A stretch of 64,000 nucleotides of DNA from Amycolatopsis benzoatilytica AK 16/65 (GCF_000383915.1 NZ_KB912942.1:4555039-4619038); one strand, 5' to 3'; counted from the stretch's first letter, positions 33,349 to 42,555 are shown. Translations and numbers: made by a program. Notes: generated by a model not told the origin, from the sequence alone.

Positions 33349-34899
33349 ATGAGCCTGAAAATCGGTATCGACGTCGGCGGAACCAACACCGACGCGGTCG
33401 TCGTGGACAGCGCCGGCAAGGTCGTCGCCGCCACCAAGTCGGCCACCACCCCCGATCCCTTCGACGGGATCCGCGCATCGCTGTCCAAGGTTGTCGCCGA
33501 GGTCGACCAGGACCGGATCACCCAGGCGATGCTCGGCACCACCCACCCCGCCAACGCGATCATCCAGCGCCGCGGTCTCCAGCGGGTCGGGGTGATCCGG
33601 CTAGCGGCACCGGCCTCGCGCGGCGTCCGCCCTGGGGTCTCGTGGCCCGCGGACCTGCTTGAAACGATCATGGGCCCGGCCGAGATCGTCGGCGGCGGCA
33701 ACGAGTTCGACGGCTCCGAGATCGCCCCGCTCGACGAGGACGCGGTCCGCCGGTTCGCGGCGCGCTGCGCCGGCACGGTCGCCGCGGTCGCGGTGTCCGC
33801 GCCCTTCTCCCCCGCGAACCACGTCCACGAACTGCGGGCCGCGGAGATCATCGCCGAGGAACTGGGACCGGACTTCCCCGTGTCGCTGAGCCATCAGGTC
33901 GGCGCGCTCGGCCTGCTCGAACGGGAAAACGCCACCGTCCTGAACTCCGCCCTCCTCGGCGTGGCACGGGACGTCGTCAACGGTTTCCAGACCGCGCTGG
34001 CGGAGAACGGGCTGAGCATCGACTCCTTCCTGACGCAGAACGACGGCACCCTCATGACCGCCGAGGAGACGGCCCGTTTCCCCGTCCTGACGCTGGGGTC
34101 CGGACCGACCAACTCCATGCGGGGCGCCTGCTCGCTCGCCGGCCTCTCCGACGCGCTCGTCGTCGACGTTGGCGGCACCTCGGCCGACATCGGCATCCTC
34201 GTCGACGGCTTCCCCCGCGAGTCCACCGCGGCGATCGAGGTCGGCGGCGTGCGCACCAACTTCCGCATGCCGGACTTGATCTCGATCGGCCTCGGCGGCG
34301 GCACCGTGGTGCGCGGCACGGGGCGCGGGGTGACCGTCGGGCCTGATTCCGTCGGCTACCGCGTCGTGTCCGAGGCGCTGGTGTGCGGAGGGTCCACCCT
34401 CACCCTCTCCGACATCTCCACCCGGGCGGGCCGGCTGACCGGATTCGGCGACCCGGCGTCCGTCGCGTCCCTCTCGCCCAGCACCGTCGATGCTGCCCTG
34501 GCGTGGGTGGACGAGCAGATCCGGATCATCGCCGACCGCATGAAAGCCAGCCGGCACGAACTGCCGCTCATCGCCGTCGGCGGCGGCTCCCACCTCGTGC
34601 CGGACAAGGTTCCGGGAGTCACCGAAGTGGTTCGGCCCGACCACCACGCCGTGGCCAACGCCTACGGCGCCGCCATCGCGGATGCCTCGGGCACCGTCGA
34701 TCGAGTATTCCGCTACGAGGACAAAGGCCGCGAGGCGTGCTTGGCCGAGGCCCGGGAACTCGCCGTCAACGCGGCCATCCGCTCGGGCGCGGACCCGGGC
34801 GCCGTCCGCATCACGTCCGTCCACGAGGTGCCGCTGTCCTACGTCCCCGGCCAAGCGTGCCGGGTGCAGGTCAAGGCAGCCGGGCCGCTCAAGTCATGA
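33349..34899 (+). CDS. Hydantoinase/oxoprolinase N-terminal-type protein (HyuA-like)
   Basis: A 516-aa protein from ATG 33349. It shows the ASKHA nucleotide-binding pattern of hydantoinase A: GIDVGGTNTDAVVVD at the N-terminus, the phosphate-2 loop VVDVGGTSADIGIL, and the adenosine motif IAVGGGSHLVPDKV. LTLGSGPTNSMRGA is typical of the family. The length is that of the short version that works with DUF917 rather than the 700-aa oxoprolinase alpha subunit. It should use ATP to activate a cyclic imide or carbonyl group. It overlaps or nearly touches the following SnoaL-like gene. Confidence 0.93.
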   Translation: MSLKIGIDVGGTNTDAVVVDSAGKVVAATKSATTPDPFDGIRASLSKVVAEVDQDRITQAMLGTTHPANAIIQRRGLQRVGVIRLAAPASRGVRPGVSWPADLLETIMGPAEIVGGGNEFDGSEIAPLDEDAVRRFAARCAGTVAAVAVSAPFSPANHVHELRAAEIIAEELGPDFPVSLSHQVGALGLLERENATVLNSALLGVARDVVNGFQTALAENGLSIDSFLTQNDGTLMTAEETARFPVLTLGSGPTNSMRGACSLAGLSDALVVDVGGTSADIGILVDGFPRESTAAIEVGGVRTNFRMPDLISIGLGGGTVVRGTGRGVTVGPDSVGYRVVSEALVCGGSTLTLSDISTRAGRLTGFGDPASVASLSPSTVDAALAWVDEQIRIIADRMKASRHELPLIAVGGGSHLVPDKVPGVTEVVRPDHHAVANAYGAAIADASGTVDRVFRYEDKGREACLAEARELAVNAAIRSGADPGAVRITSVHEVPLSYVPGQACRVQVKAAGPLKS

Positions 34900-34910
34900 A
34901 GGAGCAGACG

Positions 34911-35306
34911 ATGGACGCCGACGCGATCTGGCTCGCCTACAACAGCGCCGAGAACGTCGGCGACTTCGAGACCATGGGATCGCTGGTCGCCGCCGACCTC
35001 GACGTCGCCGTCAACGGCCAGCCCGCTGTCGGCTCCGCACAAGACGATTCCGACGCGATGCGCGAACTCCGCGCGGTGTATCCGGACTACCGCCGGCAGG
35101 TCGACGAAACCCTCGCCGTCGGCGACCGTGCCGTCGTCCGCTGGCGGATGTCCGGCACCTCGAGCCGGCCGGGCGTGCCGGACCTCGATGTCGCAGGCTG
35201 CTCGATCGTGACCGTGACGAACGGGGTGATGAGCTCCGCGTACCTCTACTACGACGGAGCCGCGCTCGACGCCGTGCTCGAAGCCGCCGCAAAGGAGCGC
35301 CCATGA
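34911..35306 (+). CDS. SnoaL-like (NTF2-fold) small protein
   Basis: A 131-aa protein. ATG 34911 has AAGGAG six bases upstream; ATG 34896 overlaps the HyuA-like stop and is the alternative. AIWLAYNSAENVGDFETMGSLVAADLDV is the helix-strand opening of NTF2-fold polyketide/ester-cyclase-like proteins. It continues with DYRRQVDETLAVGDRAVVRWRMSGT. Such proteins catalyse isomerisations or cyclisations, or bind small ligands. It is coupled (ATGA) to the dipeptidase gene. Confidence 0.85.
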   Translation: MDADAIWLAYNSAENVGDFETMGSLVAADLDVAVNGQPAVGSAQDDSDAMRELRAVYPDYRRQVDETLAVGDRAVVRWRMSGTSSRPGVPDLDVAGCSIVTVTNGVMSSAYLYYDGAALDAVLEAAAKERP

Positions 35307-36346
35307 GCTACCGGGTGGCGGACTGCCACAACGACCTGCTGATGGCCGTGCGCCATCTGCGCGAACGGGGACGCGAAGACCCCTTCGGCGACTTCTGGCT
35401 GCCCCAGCTTCGCCAGGGCGGCGTGAGCCTCCAAGTGCTCCCGGTGGCGACTGAGGAACAGTTCGTGGGCGAGGGCGCGCTGCGCCGGTGTTTGCTGATG
35501 ATCGAGGAAGCGCGCCACATCGCCGACGTGCACCGCGACGCCGTCGCGCTCGTCTCGACCCGCGCCGAAATCGCCGAGACGATCGCGTCCGGAAAGATCG
35601 CGCTCCTGCTGGCGATCGAGGGAGCCGAGCCGCTTGGTCATTCGCTCGAGCTGGTGAACGTGATGCGGCGCGAGGGCGTGCGGATGTGTTCGCTGGCATG
35701 GAACCGGCGCACGATGATGGCAGACGGCATCGCCGAGCGCGACACCGGCGGCCGCCTCACCCAACTGGGGATCGACGCCGTGCGGCGCATGGAAGACCTC
35801 GGCATCATCGTCGACGTTTCCCACCTTTCCGAGGCCGGCTTCTTCCACCTCGCCGAGGTCGCTCGCAAGCCGTTCATCGCGTCGCACTCCTCTTGCCGTG
35901 CGCTGGCCGATCACCCGCGCAACCTCACCGACGAGCAGATCGCGGTGCTCGGCGCGGCCGGCGGATTCCTGGCCGTCAACGCGTTCGGTCCCTTCCTGAC
36001 CGACGAAGTCCCTACGCTGGACCGGTTCCTGGACCACATGGAGCACGCCATGGGCCTGCTCGGGCCGGACCGGGTGGGACTCGGCACCGACTTCATCGAC
36101 GACGTCGCCGACGTCGTCGACCCTGTCTTCACCGGCCTCCTCGTCGACTGGACCCAGATCCCCAAAACCGCGGGACTGCAACGCCCAGCCGATTTCGCCG
36201 CGCTCGCCGAAGCAGCCGAGAAACGCTTCGGCAGGAACCTGGCGCGGCAAATCCTCGGCGACAACCTCACGGAGTTCATCTGTTCGATGCTCGATGGCCA
36301 AACCGCCGAAGAGGCGACATCGCACCGTCAAGGAGCAAGCACGTGA
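35303..36346 (+). CDS. Membrane-dipeptidase family (M19) metallopeptidase
   Basis: A 347-aa protein; ATG 35303 overlaps the previous stop by 4 nt. The M19 metal site is visible as ADCHNDLL (HxD), the bridging Glu in LLAIEGAEPLG, VDVSHLSEAG and ASHSSCRAL. DRVGLGTDFIDD supplies the final Asp. Bacterial members hydrolyse dipeptides, often with a C-terminal D residue, or beta-lactam-like bonds. There is no signal peptide, so it is cytoplasmic. In this operon it may open an N-acyl or dipeptide-like intermediate. Confidence 0.94.
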   Translation: MSYRVADCHNDLLMAVRHLRERGREDPFGDFWLPQLRQGGVSLQVLPVATEEQFVGEGALRRCLLMIEEARHIADVHRDAVALVSTRAEIAETIASGKIALLLAIEGAEPLGHSLELVNVMRREGVRMCSLAWNRRTMMADGIAERDTGGRLTQLGIDAVRRMEDLGIIVDVSHLSEAGFFHLAEVARKPFIASHSSCRALADHPRNLTDEQIAVLGAAGGFLAVNAFGPFLTDEVPTLDRFLDHMEHAMGLLGPDRVGLGTDFIDDVADVVDPVFTGLLVDWTQIPKTAGLQRPADFAALAEAAEKRFGRNLARQILGDNLTEFICSMLDGQTAEEATSHRQGAST

Positions 36347-37119
36347 CACGGAGAATCCTCTGGCTCAACCCCGTCATGAACAGTGCCTACGACGTCCCGA
36401 TCGGCGACAGCCTGCGTGCTGAGGCGCGGGAGGACACCCGCTTGGACGTGGCGTCGCTCGACGGAACCGGGCCCGTCCACCTCGAATACAACGCGTACGA
36501 ACTGATGGTGGCCGAGCCCTCGCTGCGGACCGTGCTCTGGGCCGAGCAGCAGTGCTACGACGCCATAGTGATCGGATGCTTCTACGACCCGTTTGTACGC
36601 GCCGCGAAAGAGGTGACCAGGCGGATGCCAGTCACCGCCCCGGCCGAGGCCTGCATCCGGGTCGCCCAGTCGGTCGGCGAACGGTTTTCCGTGCTCGTGG
36701 GGCGCGCGAAGTGGATTCCCGAGATGGAGGAGAACATCCACCGTTACGGGGCGGAGCGTTCGCTCGCCTCCTTCCGAGAACTCGGCATGGGCGTCAACGA
36801 CTTCCAGACCGACCCGGCGTTCACCGAGCGACGCATCCTCGAAGAGGCGCGCGCCGCCGTCGAGCAGGACCGGGCCGACGCCGTGATCCTCGGCTGCACC
36901 ATCGAGTTCGGGTTCTACCGCACCCTGCAGGCGCAACTGGGCGTGCCCGTCATCGACGCCACCGTCGCCCCGCTCCGCTATGCCGAGTTCCTCGCCGACG
37001 TCGCGACGCTGCAGGGCTGGACAGTGTCCGGACGCTTGGGCTATCAGAGCCCGGCAGCGGCCGAATACTCCGGCTTCCTGGCCCCGTTGGAGCCGAACCT
37101 GACCAAGGATCCGCGATGA
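36343..37119 (+). CDS. Asp/Glu/hydantoin racemase family protein
   Basis: A 258-aa protein from GTG 36343, overlapping the dipeptidase stop, with AAGGAG eight bases ahead. The two catalytic Cys of the cofactor-free racemase fold are in AIVIGCFYDP and VILGCTIEFG. LWLNPVMNSAY at the N-terminus matches the hydantoin racemase opening (NPN/NP motif region). It interconverts enantiomers of an amino acid or hydantoin. Together with the DadA-like oxidase and M19 peptidase it supports turnover of D/L cyclic amides. Confidence 0.92.
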   Translation: MTRRILWLNPVMNSAYDVPIGDSLRAEAREDTRLDVASLDGTGPVHLEYNAYELMVAEPSLRTVLWAEQQCYDAIVIGCFYDPFVRAAKEVTRRMPVTAPAEACIRVAQSVGERFSVLVGRAKWIPEMEENIHRYGAERSLASFRELGMGVNDFQTDPAFTERRILEEARAAVEQDRADAVILGCTIEFGFYRTLQAQLGVPVIDATVAPLRYAEFLADVATLQGWTVSGRLGYQSPAAAEYSGFLAPLEPNLTKDPR

Positions 37120-38099
37120 GCGACGCCGTCTACTTCACCGAGTTCGGGGGCTCCGAGGTCCTGCGTGTCGGACCGTGGCCGGAACAACCGCTCGGCGAGC
37201 GCGACGTGCGCATCAGGGTCTCGGCGTTCGCGCTCAACCGCGCGGACCTCATGTACCTGGCCGGCGAGCACTACACAATCCCCGCTTTCCCGTCCCGAAT
37301 AGGCTCTGAAGCCTGCGGAGTGGTCACCGAGACCGGCTCCGAGGTCACCGCGTTCGTTCCCGGAGACAGGGTCACCACCATCCCGTTTTTCACGCAGAAC
37401 GGCGTCCAGGGCATTAGTGCGGTCGTGCCGGACGATTACGTCACCACCGCGCCCGACGGGCTCGACGACCATGAGGCAACCGCGGTTTGGATGCAGTACC
37501 TGACACCGTATTTCGCGTTCAAGGAAGTCTGCGATCTCGGCGAGGGAGACGCAGTCCTGATCACAGCCGCGTCCAGCTCCGCCGGACTGGGCGCGCTACA
37601 GCTGTGCCGGGAGCTCGGCGTGGCCGCGATCGCGACCACCCGGTCGCCAGCGAAGGCGGAGATCCTGCGGCAATCGGGCGCGAGCGAGGTAGTCGTAGGC
37701 GACGAGAACCTGGCGAAGGCGATCTCCCGCGCCAGCAACGGAAAAGGACTGCAGGCGGCATTCGACCCCCTCGGCGGCGATTCGCTGCAGCGCTACGCCG
37801 ACCACCTGGCTCCGGGCGCGACCGTCTTCGGGTACGGCACGCTGACCGACCGCCAGCCAGTGGTCCCAGCTGCCGCCATGTGCCGGGCGCGGGCGGTGTT
37901 CCACCCGTACTCGATGTTCAACCACGTGGACGACCCTGGCCAGCGTGCCCGCGGAATAGCCCTGGTCAGCGAAGCCATCCGGTCCGGGTGCCTCCGGCCC
38001 CGCGTCGACCGGGTCTTCGGCTTCGAACACGTGGTGGACGCGTACCGGTACATGCAATCCGGCAACCAGGCGGGGAAGATCGTCGTGACGGTTCCCTGA
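37116..38099 (+). CDS. Zinc-independent MDR family NADPH:quinone reductase-like protein
   Basis: A 327-aa protein; ATG 37116 overlaps the racemase stop. It has the GroES-like domain (ALNRADLMYLAGEHY, IGSEACGVVTETGSEV) without zinc ligands. The nucleotide domain reads VLITAASSSAGLGALQLCRELG, where TAASS replaces the common GAAG. It ends with VDRVFGFEHVVDAYRYMQSGNQAGKIVV. Members reduce activated double bonds or quinones with NADPH. It is the last coupled gene of the rightward operon. Confidence 0.92.
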   Translation: MSDAVYFTEFGGSEVLRVGPWPEQPLGERDVRIRVSAFALNRADLMYLAGEHYTIPAFPSRIGSEACGVVTETGSEVTAFVPGDRVTTIPFFTQNGVQGISAVVPDDYVTTAPDGLDDHEATAVWMQYLTPYFAFKEVCDLGEGDAVLITAASSSAGLGALQLCRELGVAAIATTRSPAKAEILRQSGASEVVVGDENLAKAISRASNGKGLQAAFDPLGGDSLQRYADHLAPGATVFGYGTLTDRQPVVPAAAMCRARAVFHPYSMFNHVDDPGQRARGIALVSEAIRSGCLRPRVDRVFGFEHVVDAYRYMQSGNQAGKIVVTVP

Positions 38100-38466
38100 C
38101 CTCTTCTCGGGGAAGTGAACGTCCTCCGGGTTCTCGGTGGAAGTACACCACGTGCGCGGGAGCTCTGCACCTAGCGTCTCGTGAAGCCGGTGTCTTTGCT
38201 TTGCAGGGTTGTCGACGAGTTTCTTGATGTTGGTCTGGTCGAGGCGGACCTTGACGCCGGTGAAGGCGCGGCGAGCCAGGCCCCGGAAGGGCCCCTTGCG
38301 GGAATCTGAGTCCGGCGAGGGCCCCTTCACGGCAGTTCCGCAGTAAAGCGAACAGAGTCGCGCGGCACTTGTGGGCTAGCGCCGAGACGCTGGCCTGGGT
38401 CACGCGGCGGAGCGCACGCAGGCTCGTGAGAGTCCCCCGCCCTCGACGAATTTCTGAGGAGAGACA
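38100..38466. other. Intergenic stretch with possible gene fragment
   Basis: No complete gene. On the minus strand, 38190-38280 reads as a short high-GC3 piece (FTGVKVRLDQTNIKKLVDN) without start or family match, perhaps debris. The two AGGGCCCCTT repeats listed separately lie at 38286-38330. Confidence 0.4.
38286..38330. repeat. Two AGGGCCCCTT palindromic units
   Basis: GAAGGGCCCCTTGC (38286-38299) and CGAGGGCCCCTTCAC (38316-38330) are each near-palindromic, 30 bp apart. The spacer contains GAATCTGAGTCCGG. Similar GGGCCCCTTCAC intergenic repeats are common in Amycolatopsis genomes (recalled, not checked). Confidence 0.5.
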
Positions 38467-40164
38467 GTGAGCGATACCGGTGACCTGCCCGCGCGAATCG
38501 GCTCCGGCAGCGTCGCACGCGACGACTACGCCTTGGGCAAGGTGCCGCCCACCTGGCGCTATCGCACGTCCGAGATCGTGCTTTCGCTGACGGGCGGTGC
38601 CACGGCGGCCATCTTCCTTTCGCTGCCCGCCGGACTGGCGGCATCTTTCGGCATCGCGAACGTGCTCGTCGCGATCGTTTACGCGGTCCTGGTGCAGACC
38701 CTGCTCAACGTGCTGTATGTCAAGACCGCCTCGCGCACTGGACTGGGCTCCGCACTCATGTCGCGCGGCCTCGCCCTCGGCTTCGACGGCGCTGCCTGGA
38801 CCACGCTGCTCTACTGGGTGAGCTGGCTGACCTACTTCGCGACCGAAGGCCAGATCCTCTCCAGCGCCTTGTCCGCGCAGACGGGCATCCCGGTGAAGGT
38901 CTCGTACCTGCTGGTGGGTTTGGTGTTCCTGCCGCTGGTGCTGTATGGGTTGCAGTTCGTCGCCAAGTTCCAGAAATGGACGCTCTACGCCTACGTCGTC
39001 GGACTCGCGGCACTGCTGGTCATCGTGCTGTCCCGAGCGGATCTGTCGGTGACGCGCGAGTTCATCGCCGCGCACGTGGGCAGTGTGGGCGGAATCGGGC
39101 TGCTCGGCGCGGTCGCGTCGTACAACGGACTGGTCGGCAACGTGGCGTTCGGGCACGCCGACATGGGACGGCTGCTCGCGAACGACCACAGCCTCGTCCG
39201 CAGCGGCCGCCGCGGCACACTGTGTGTCGCGCTGCTGCCGTACGCCTTCGGCGCCTACGTCATCGCCGGCGCGATCGGCCTGCTCCTGTGGGCGGCCTCG
39301 GGCGGCGATGCCAACCCGGGCCAGTACATGGTCGCCATCATGGGCGTCGGCGGCTTCCTGCTCATCGTGATCACTCAACTGCGGATCAACCTGATCAACG
39401 CCTACAGTGGCTCGTTGTCGCTGGCGAACTTCTTCTCCCGTCTGCGTTTCACGCCGGGACGATCTTTCTGGGCGGTCGTCATGGTCGTGCTCGGCACTCT
39501 GGCGATGTACCTCAACGTCCTCGACCACCTGGGCACCGTCCTCGCCGTCGAGGGAGTGCTGCTGGCCGCCTGGATCGGCGTCAGCATCGCCGACCTGCTG
39601 CTGGTCCGGGGGCGGGGCGGACACGGGCCGGACAACGGCCGGTTCATCGAGTACCGCCGCGCCATGCTGCGCCACTGGAACTGGTCCGGGGTAGTCCCTC
39701 TGTTCGCCGCGACCATCGTCGGCTCCTTTCTGGCCGTGGGCGGCCTTCTTGGACATCTGGGCGGCCAGGTCACGCTCTACCTGTCCAACTGGGTCAGCTT
39801 CCTGATCGCCGGCGGCCTGACCTGGTGGCTGGGCACGCGCGCTCGTGGCCGCGGCTACGCGATCCGCCCTCGGATCGCCTGGCCGCGAGAAGATCTCGTC
39901 GTCGAGTGCCCCCTCGACGGCGAGGTGGTCAGCACCGACGACCTGTTCCCGTGCCCGTACCACAAGCAGTGGATCTGTTCTCAGGACTGCATGCACACCA
40001 AGGAGTGCGGCGACGCCTGCCGCTCCATGCCGGAGCCGGTCCTGGTGCAGATCGCGCAACTGCCGCCGCGCACGCCCGGCCTCGAGGCGGCCAACGCGCG
40101 TCTGCGCGGCAAAACCCGGCCGCCGCAGACGGCAGCCCGCAATGCTGATTCCGCATCGGAGTAG
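38467..40164 (+). CDS. NCS1-type purine/cytosine/hydantoin permease with Cys-rich C-terminal tail
   Basis: A 565-aa protein from GTG 38467 (AGGAGAGAC upstream). About twelve membrane segments cover residues 35-465. NCS1 marks are SEIVLSLTGGATAAIFLSLPAGLA (helix 1 region) and VASYNGLVGNVAFGHADMGRLL (helix 6 region). From about residue 478 a soluble tail adds a Cys/His cluster (CPLDG, CPYHKQWICSQDCMHTKECGDAC), seven Cys that could bind zinc or iron. This tail is not part of ordinary NCS1 carriers. In context it should import a hydantoin- or pyrimidine-like compound for the operon upstream. Confidence 0.9.
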   Translation: MSDTGDLPARIGSGSVARDDYALGKVPPTWRYRTSEIVLSLTGGATAAIFLSLPAGLAASFGIANVLVAIVYAVLVQTLLNVLYVKTASRTGLGSALMSRGLALGFDGAAWTTLLYWVSWLTYFATEGQILSSALSAQTGIPVKVSYLLVGLVFLPLVLYGLQFVAKFQKWTLYAYVVGLAALLVIVLSRADLSVTREFIAAHVGSVGGIGLLGAVASYNGLVGNVAFGHADMGRLLANDHSLVRSGRRGTLCVALLPYAFGAYVIAGAIGLLLWAASGGDANPGQYMVAIMGVGGFLLIVITQLRINLINAYSGSLSLANFFSRLRFTPGRSFWAVVMVVLGTLAMYLNVLDHLGTVLAVEGVLLAAWIGVSIADLLLVRGRGGHGPDNGRFIEYRRAMLRHWNWSGVVPLFAATIVGSFLAVGGLLGHLGGQVTLYLSNWVSFLIAGGLTWWLGTRARGRGYAIRPRIAWPREDLVVECPLDGEVVSTDDLFPCPYHKQWICSQDCMHTKECGDACRSMPEPVLVQIAQLPPRTPGLEAANARLRGKTRPPQTAARNADSASE

Positions 40165-40166
40165 TC

Positions 40167-41030
40167 ATGTGTTTCCTGGCAGGAATGAACGGCCCGCGGC
40201 ACTGGCTGCTGGCCAGCAACAGCGACAACCCGTACACCACAAAGAATCATCTGCTGGCCGCGAGCGGCGAACGCCACTCGTACTTGGCAGTCCGGGTCGT
40301 CGTGCCGCCGGCCGACGTGCTCGTGCCGTGGGCGGGAATGCTCACTCGCGGAGTCAACAGTGCCGGGCTCGGCTTCACCTACGCGTTCGTGCCGGAGCGG
40401 AACATGGCGGACTACCCCACGCAGGAGTGGTCCGCCGGGATGCTCGCGAATGCGTCCACTGTGGACGAGGCGGTGGCCTACCTGCGCGAGGACAGCACGC
40501 TGCCGGGCAACTACCTGCTCGCCGACCGCGCAGGCGCCATGGCAGCGGTAGAGGTGGGAGGCGGACGGGTGGCGGTGTGCGGTCCCGCGACCGGCACCGA
40601 AGCGCGAGCCAATGTGTGGCAGCGCCTCGCCGAAAACCCGGCTCCTGCCTGGGACGAGGCCACCGCGTCGACACACCGGCACGGCCGGGGCAGCGAGCTG
40701 CTCGGCGCGCTGGACAGCGCTACACCGGAAGCGTTGCGGCAGGTTCTGCGGGATCACCAGGAAGACGGCGAGCCGGCCGGAAAGCACGGCCGGTCGTTGT
40801 GCAACCACGGCACGAGCGACGGCACAATCTCCAGCGAAATCATCGACCCGGCCGGGCACCTGTGGTTTGGTTTCGGATTCCCGTGCGGGCGGTCCCGAGG
40901 GTACGAGCAGGACGGCCGCAGGCCGTGGGGACGGGCGGTCCGCTTCTCACTGCCGGAGGATTCCGAAAGCGGGGACCTCACCACCGCTGACGGCGCTATC
41001 ACGCCCCTTGGCGTGCAGCTCATGTCCTGA
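40167..41030 (+). CDS. Ntn-hydrolase family protein (C45 acyltransferase/amidase-like)
   Basis: A 287-aa protein starting three bases after the permease stop. The sequence opens MCFLAG, so Met removal exposes Cys2 as an N-terminal nucleophile. Further features are LASNSDNPYTTKNHLL, GVNSAGLGFTYA, LPGNYLLADRAGAMAAVEV and LCNHGTSDGTISS, which follow the acyl-CoA:6-aminopenicillanate acyltransferase/C45-like fold. It should hydrolyse or transfer an acyl group on an amide in the cytoplasm. Its tight pairing with the permease suggests it acts on the imported compound. Confidence 0.85.
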   Translation: MCFLAGMNGPRHWLLASNSDNPYTTKNHLLAASGERHSYLAVRVVVPPADVLVPWAGMLTRGVNSAGLGFTYAFVPERNMADYPTQEWSAGMLANASTVDEAVAYLREDSTLPGNYLLADRAGAMAAVEVGGGRVAVCGPATGTEARANVWQRLAENPAPAWDEATASTHRHGRGSELLGALDSATPEALRQVLRDHQEDGEPAGKHGRSLCNHGTSDGTISSEIIDPAGHLWFGFGFPCGRSRGYEQDGRRPWGRAVRFSLPEDSESGDLTTADGAITPLGVQLMS

Positions 41031-41228
41031 CCGCGCCCCTCCAGCGCGCTGGCGCGATCATGCGGGTCGGTGACGAACGGACGGCGCGGGGCATCGGACG
41101 GGCCGGAAGGTCGTCGCGGGTCTGAAGTGACGACGGCCGGCTTTCGTTCACCGCGCTCGCGCGCGGTCCGGCGGCCCCGGATCCCGCGCCCGCCAGCGGA
41201 TCGCACCCCTGTTCGCCGAGACCGGAAC

Positions 41229-41272
41229 GCCCGCCTCCGGCGGGTCGCCGCCGCGGCCCGCCGGAGGCGGGC
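41229..41272 (-). terminator. Strong hairpin after the ROK remnant
   Basis: The arms 41229-41244 and 41257-41272 (CCCGCCGGAGGCGGGC) pair perfectly over 16 bp around a 12-nt loop. The hairpin sits 4 bp past the TGA (41277-41279) of the ROK remnant. No T-run follows. Confidence 0.6.
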
Positions 41273-41276
41273 TGTC

Positions 41277-41520
41277 TCAAGCGACCGCCTCGGCCAGCTG
41301 CGGGTGCCCGGCCGGGCTGCCGAGGTCAAGCCAGCGGGCCAGCCGGTCGGGCGCGAACAGCTCGCCGAGGACCCATGAAGGCCGCGCCGACGACACCGGC
41401 GCGGGCCCAGCGAGGAGCTGGCGATCCGCGGGTCGCGGGTGGCCAGCGGCAGCGACCGGCGGTAGATCGCCTCCCGGATGGCCGCCAACGGATCAGCCTG
41501 CTGTCTGGCCGCGCTCACCA
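41277..41520 (-). pseudogene. ROK-family sugar kinase/regulator, C-terminal remnant
   Basis: Three frames carry the end of a ROK protein in order: DPLAAIREAIYRRSLPLATRDPRI, then ARAGVVGAAFMG, then LGELFAPDRLARWLDLGSPAGHPQLAEAVA and TGA at 41277. At least two frameshifts separate them, and the kinase and HTH parts are gone. The terminator hairpin of the old gene is preserved. Confidence 0.7.
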
Positions 41521-42555
41521 GGACGGTCCCTTGAGCATGCCTGAGCTTCCGCCTAGGCTTTTGCCGCCTGCCGCCCCAGACCCCCGGCGAATCGGACGGA
41601 GACAGAATAGATCGCCGGGGAAGCCGATCCTCTCTGGCCACTCCGGCGAATCGTGATGCGGTCCCGGGCGCTCGCCGGCGCCGGGACGCAACAGCGCGGA
41701 CCGGCCGGACGAGGGGGCCGGCCGGTCTGCCTGGCTGAGTCGGCGCCGAGAGTCTTGCCGGCCGGGGCCGATCGGGTTGAGGGGAGCCATCGACGGGAAC
41801 CCGGATTCGTAATGCCTCGGCCAGCCGGCCGGAACGTCCGGCGAGCGCGGAGACAGCGCACGAGCCGCGCATCGGATCGGATCGGTCCCGAATTGCAGCA
41901 GCCGCACAGGGCGGCGTCCGCATCGGCCGGCCCAGCATACCGACCGGGAGCCACTCGACGACGCAGCAGAATATGCGAGGGCCAGCAGGGCTGACTGCCG
42001 TGCGGGCTCCCAGGTTCCCGGCAGCCACGCTCCCAGGCGGAGTGAGGTCGCGAGCCTGTCCCGCAGCAAGGCAGAGGACACCGGGTCCTGCCGCAGCGGC
42101 GCGGCCGATCGAGCTACCCCCGGGAAACGACGAGGCGCGCCGGATGACCTTGCCACGAGCGTCAAAGGCCGACGAGGCCCTCGTCATCGGCTGCCTTTCG
42201 AAATTCAGCGAGAGCATCGTCACCGTTGCCCGGAATCCGATTCGCCCCCGCTGTGAATCGGCAATCCCCACCCCTCGGTGCCACCAGCGGTCTCCCCGCA
42301 GGCAACTCCCGACGAGACACGGTCACCGGCAGCGGCTCGAGGCACCGCAAGCTCCCGGCCAAGCATTGCTATTTCGCAGCATGGGCACCGGGGAGGCGCG
42401 CGGCCAGGTCAGCCCCGACCTCGGCCAGCCCCGCCCACTTGCTGCCTCCGCGAGGAAGTCGCGTTGCCCCGATGCGCACCGAAGCTGCCCGAAGCCGACT
42501 GGATCAACCAGCCCTCACCGGAGGCCCTCATACAGACCGGCTGGCAAGACGAGCA
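41521..42555. other. About 1 kb without recognisable genes
   Basis: All open frames here have the composition of GC-rich non-coding DNA, with no ribosome sites or family motifs. It lies between the hydantoin-like region and the LacI-controlled locus and probably contains decayed genes, of which only the ROK end is still readable. Confidence 0.5.

Noticed and set aside
40754..42271. 505-codon minus-strand frame
   Set aside because: Arg/Ser/Pro-rich shadow; only a short stretch (ROK remnant) inside it is real, and that is frameshifted.
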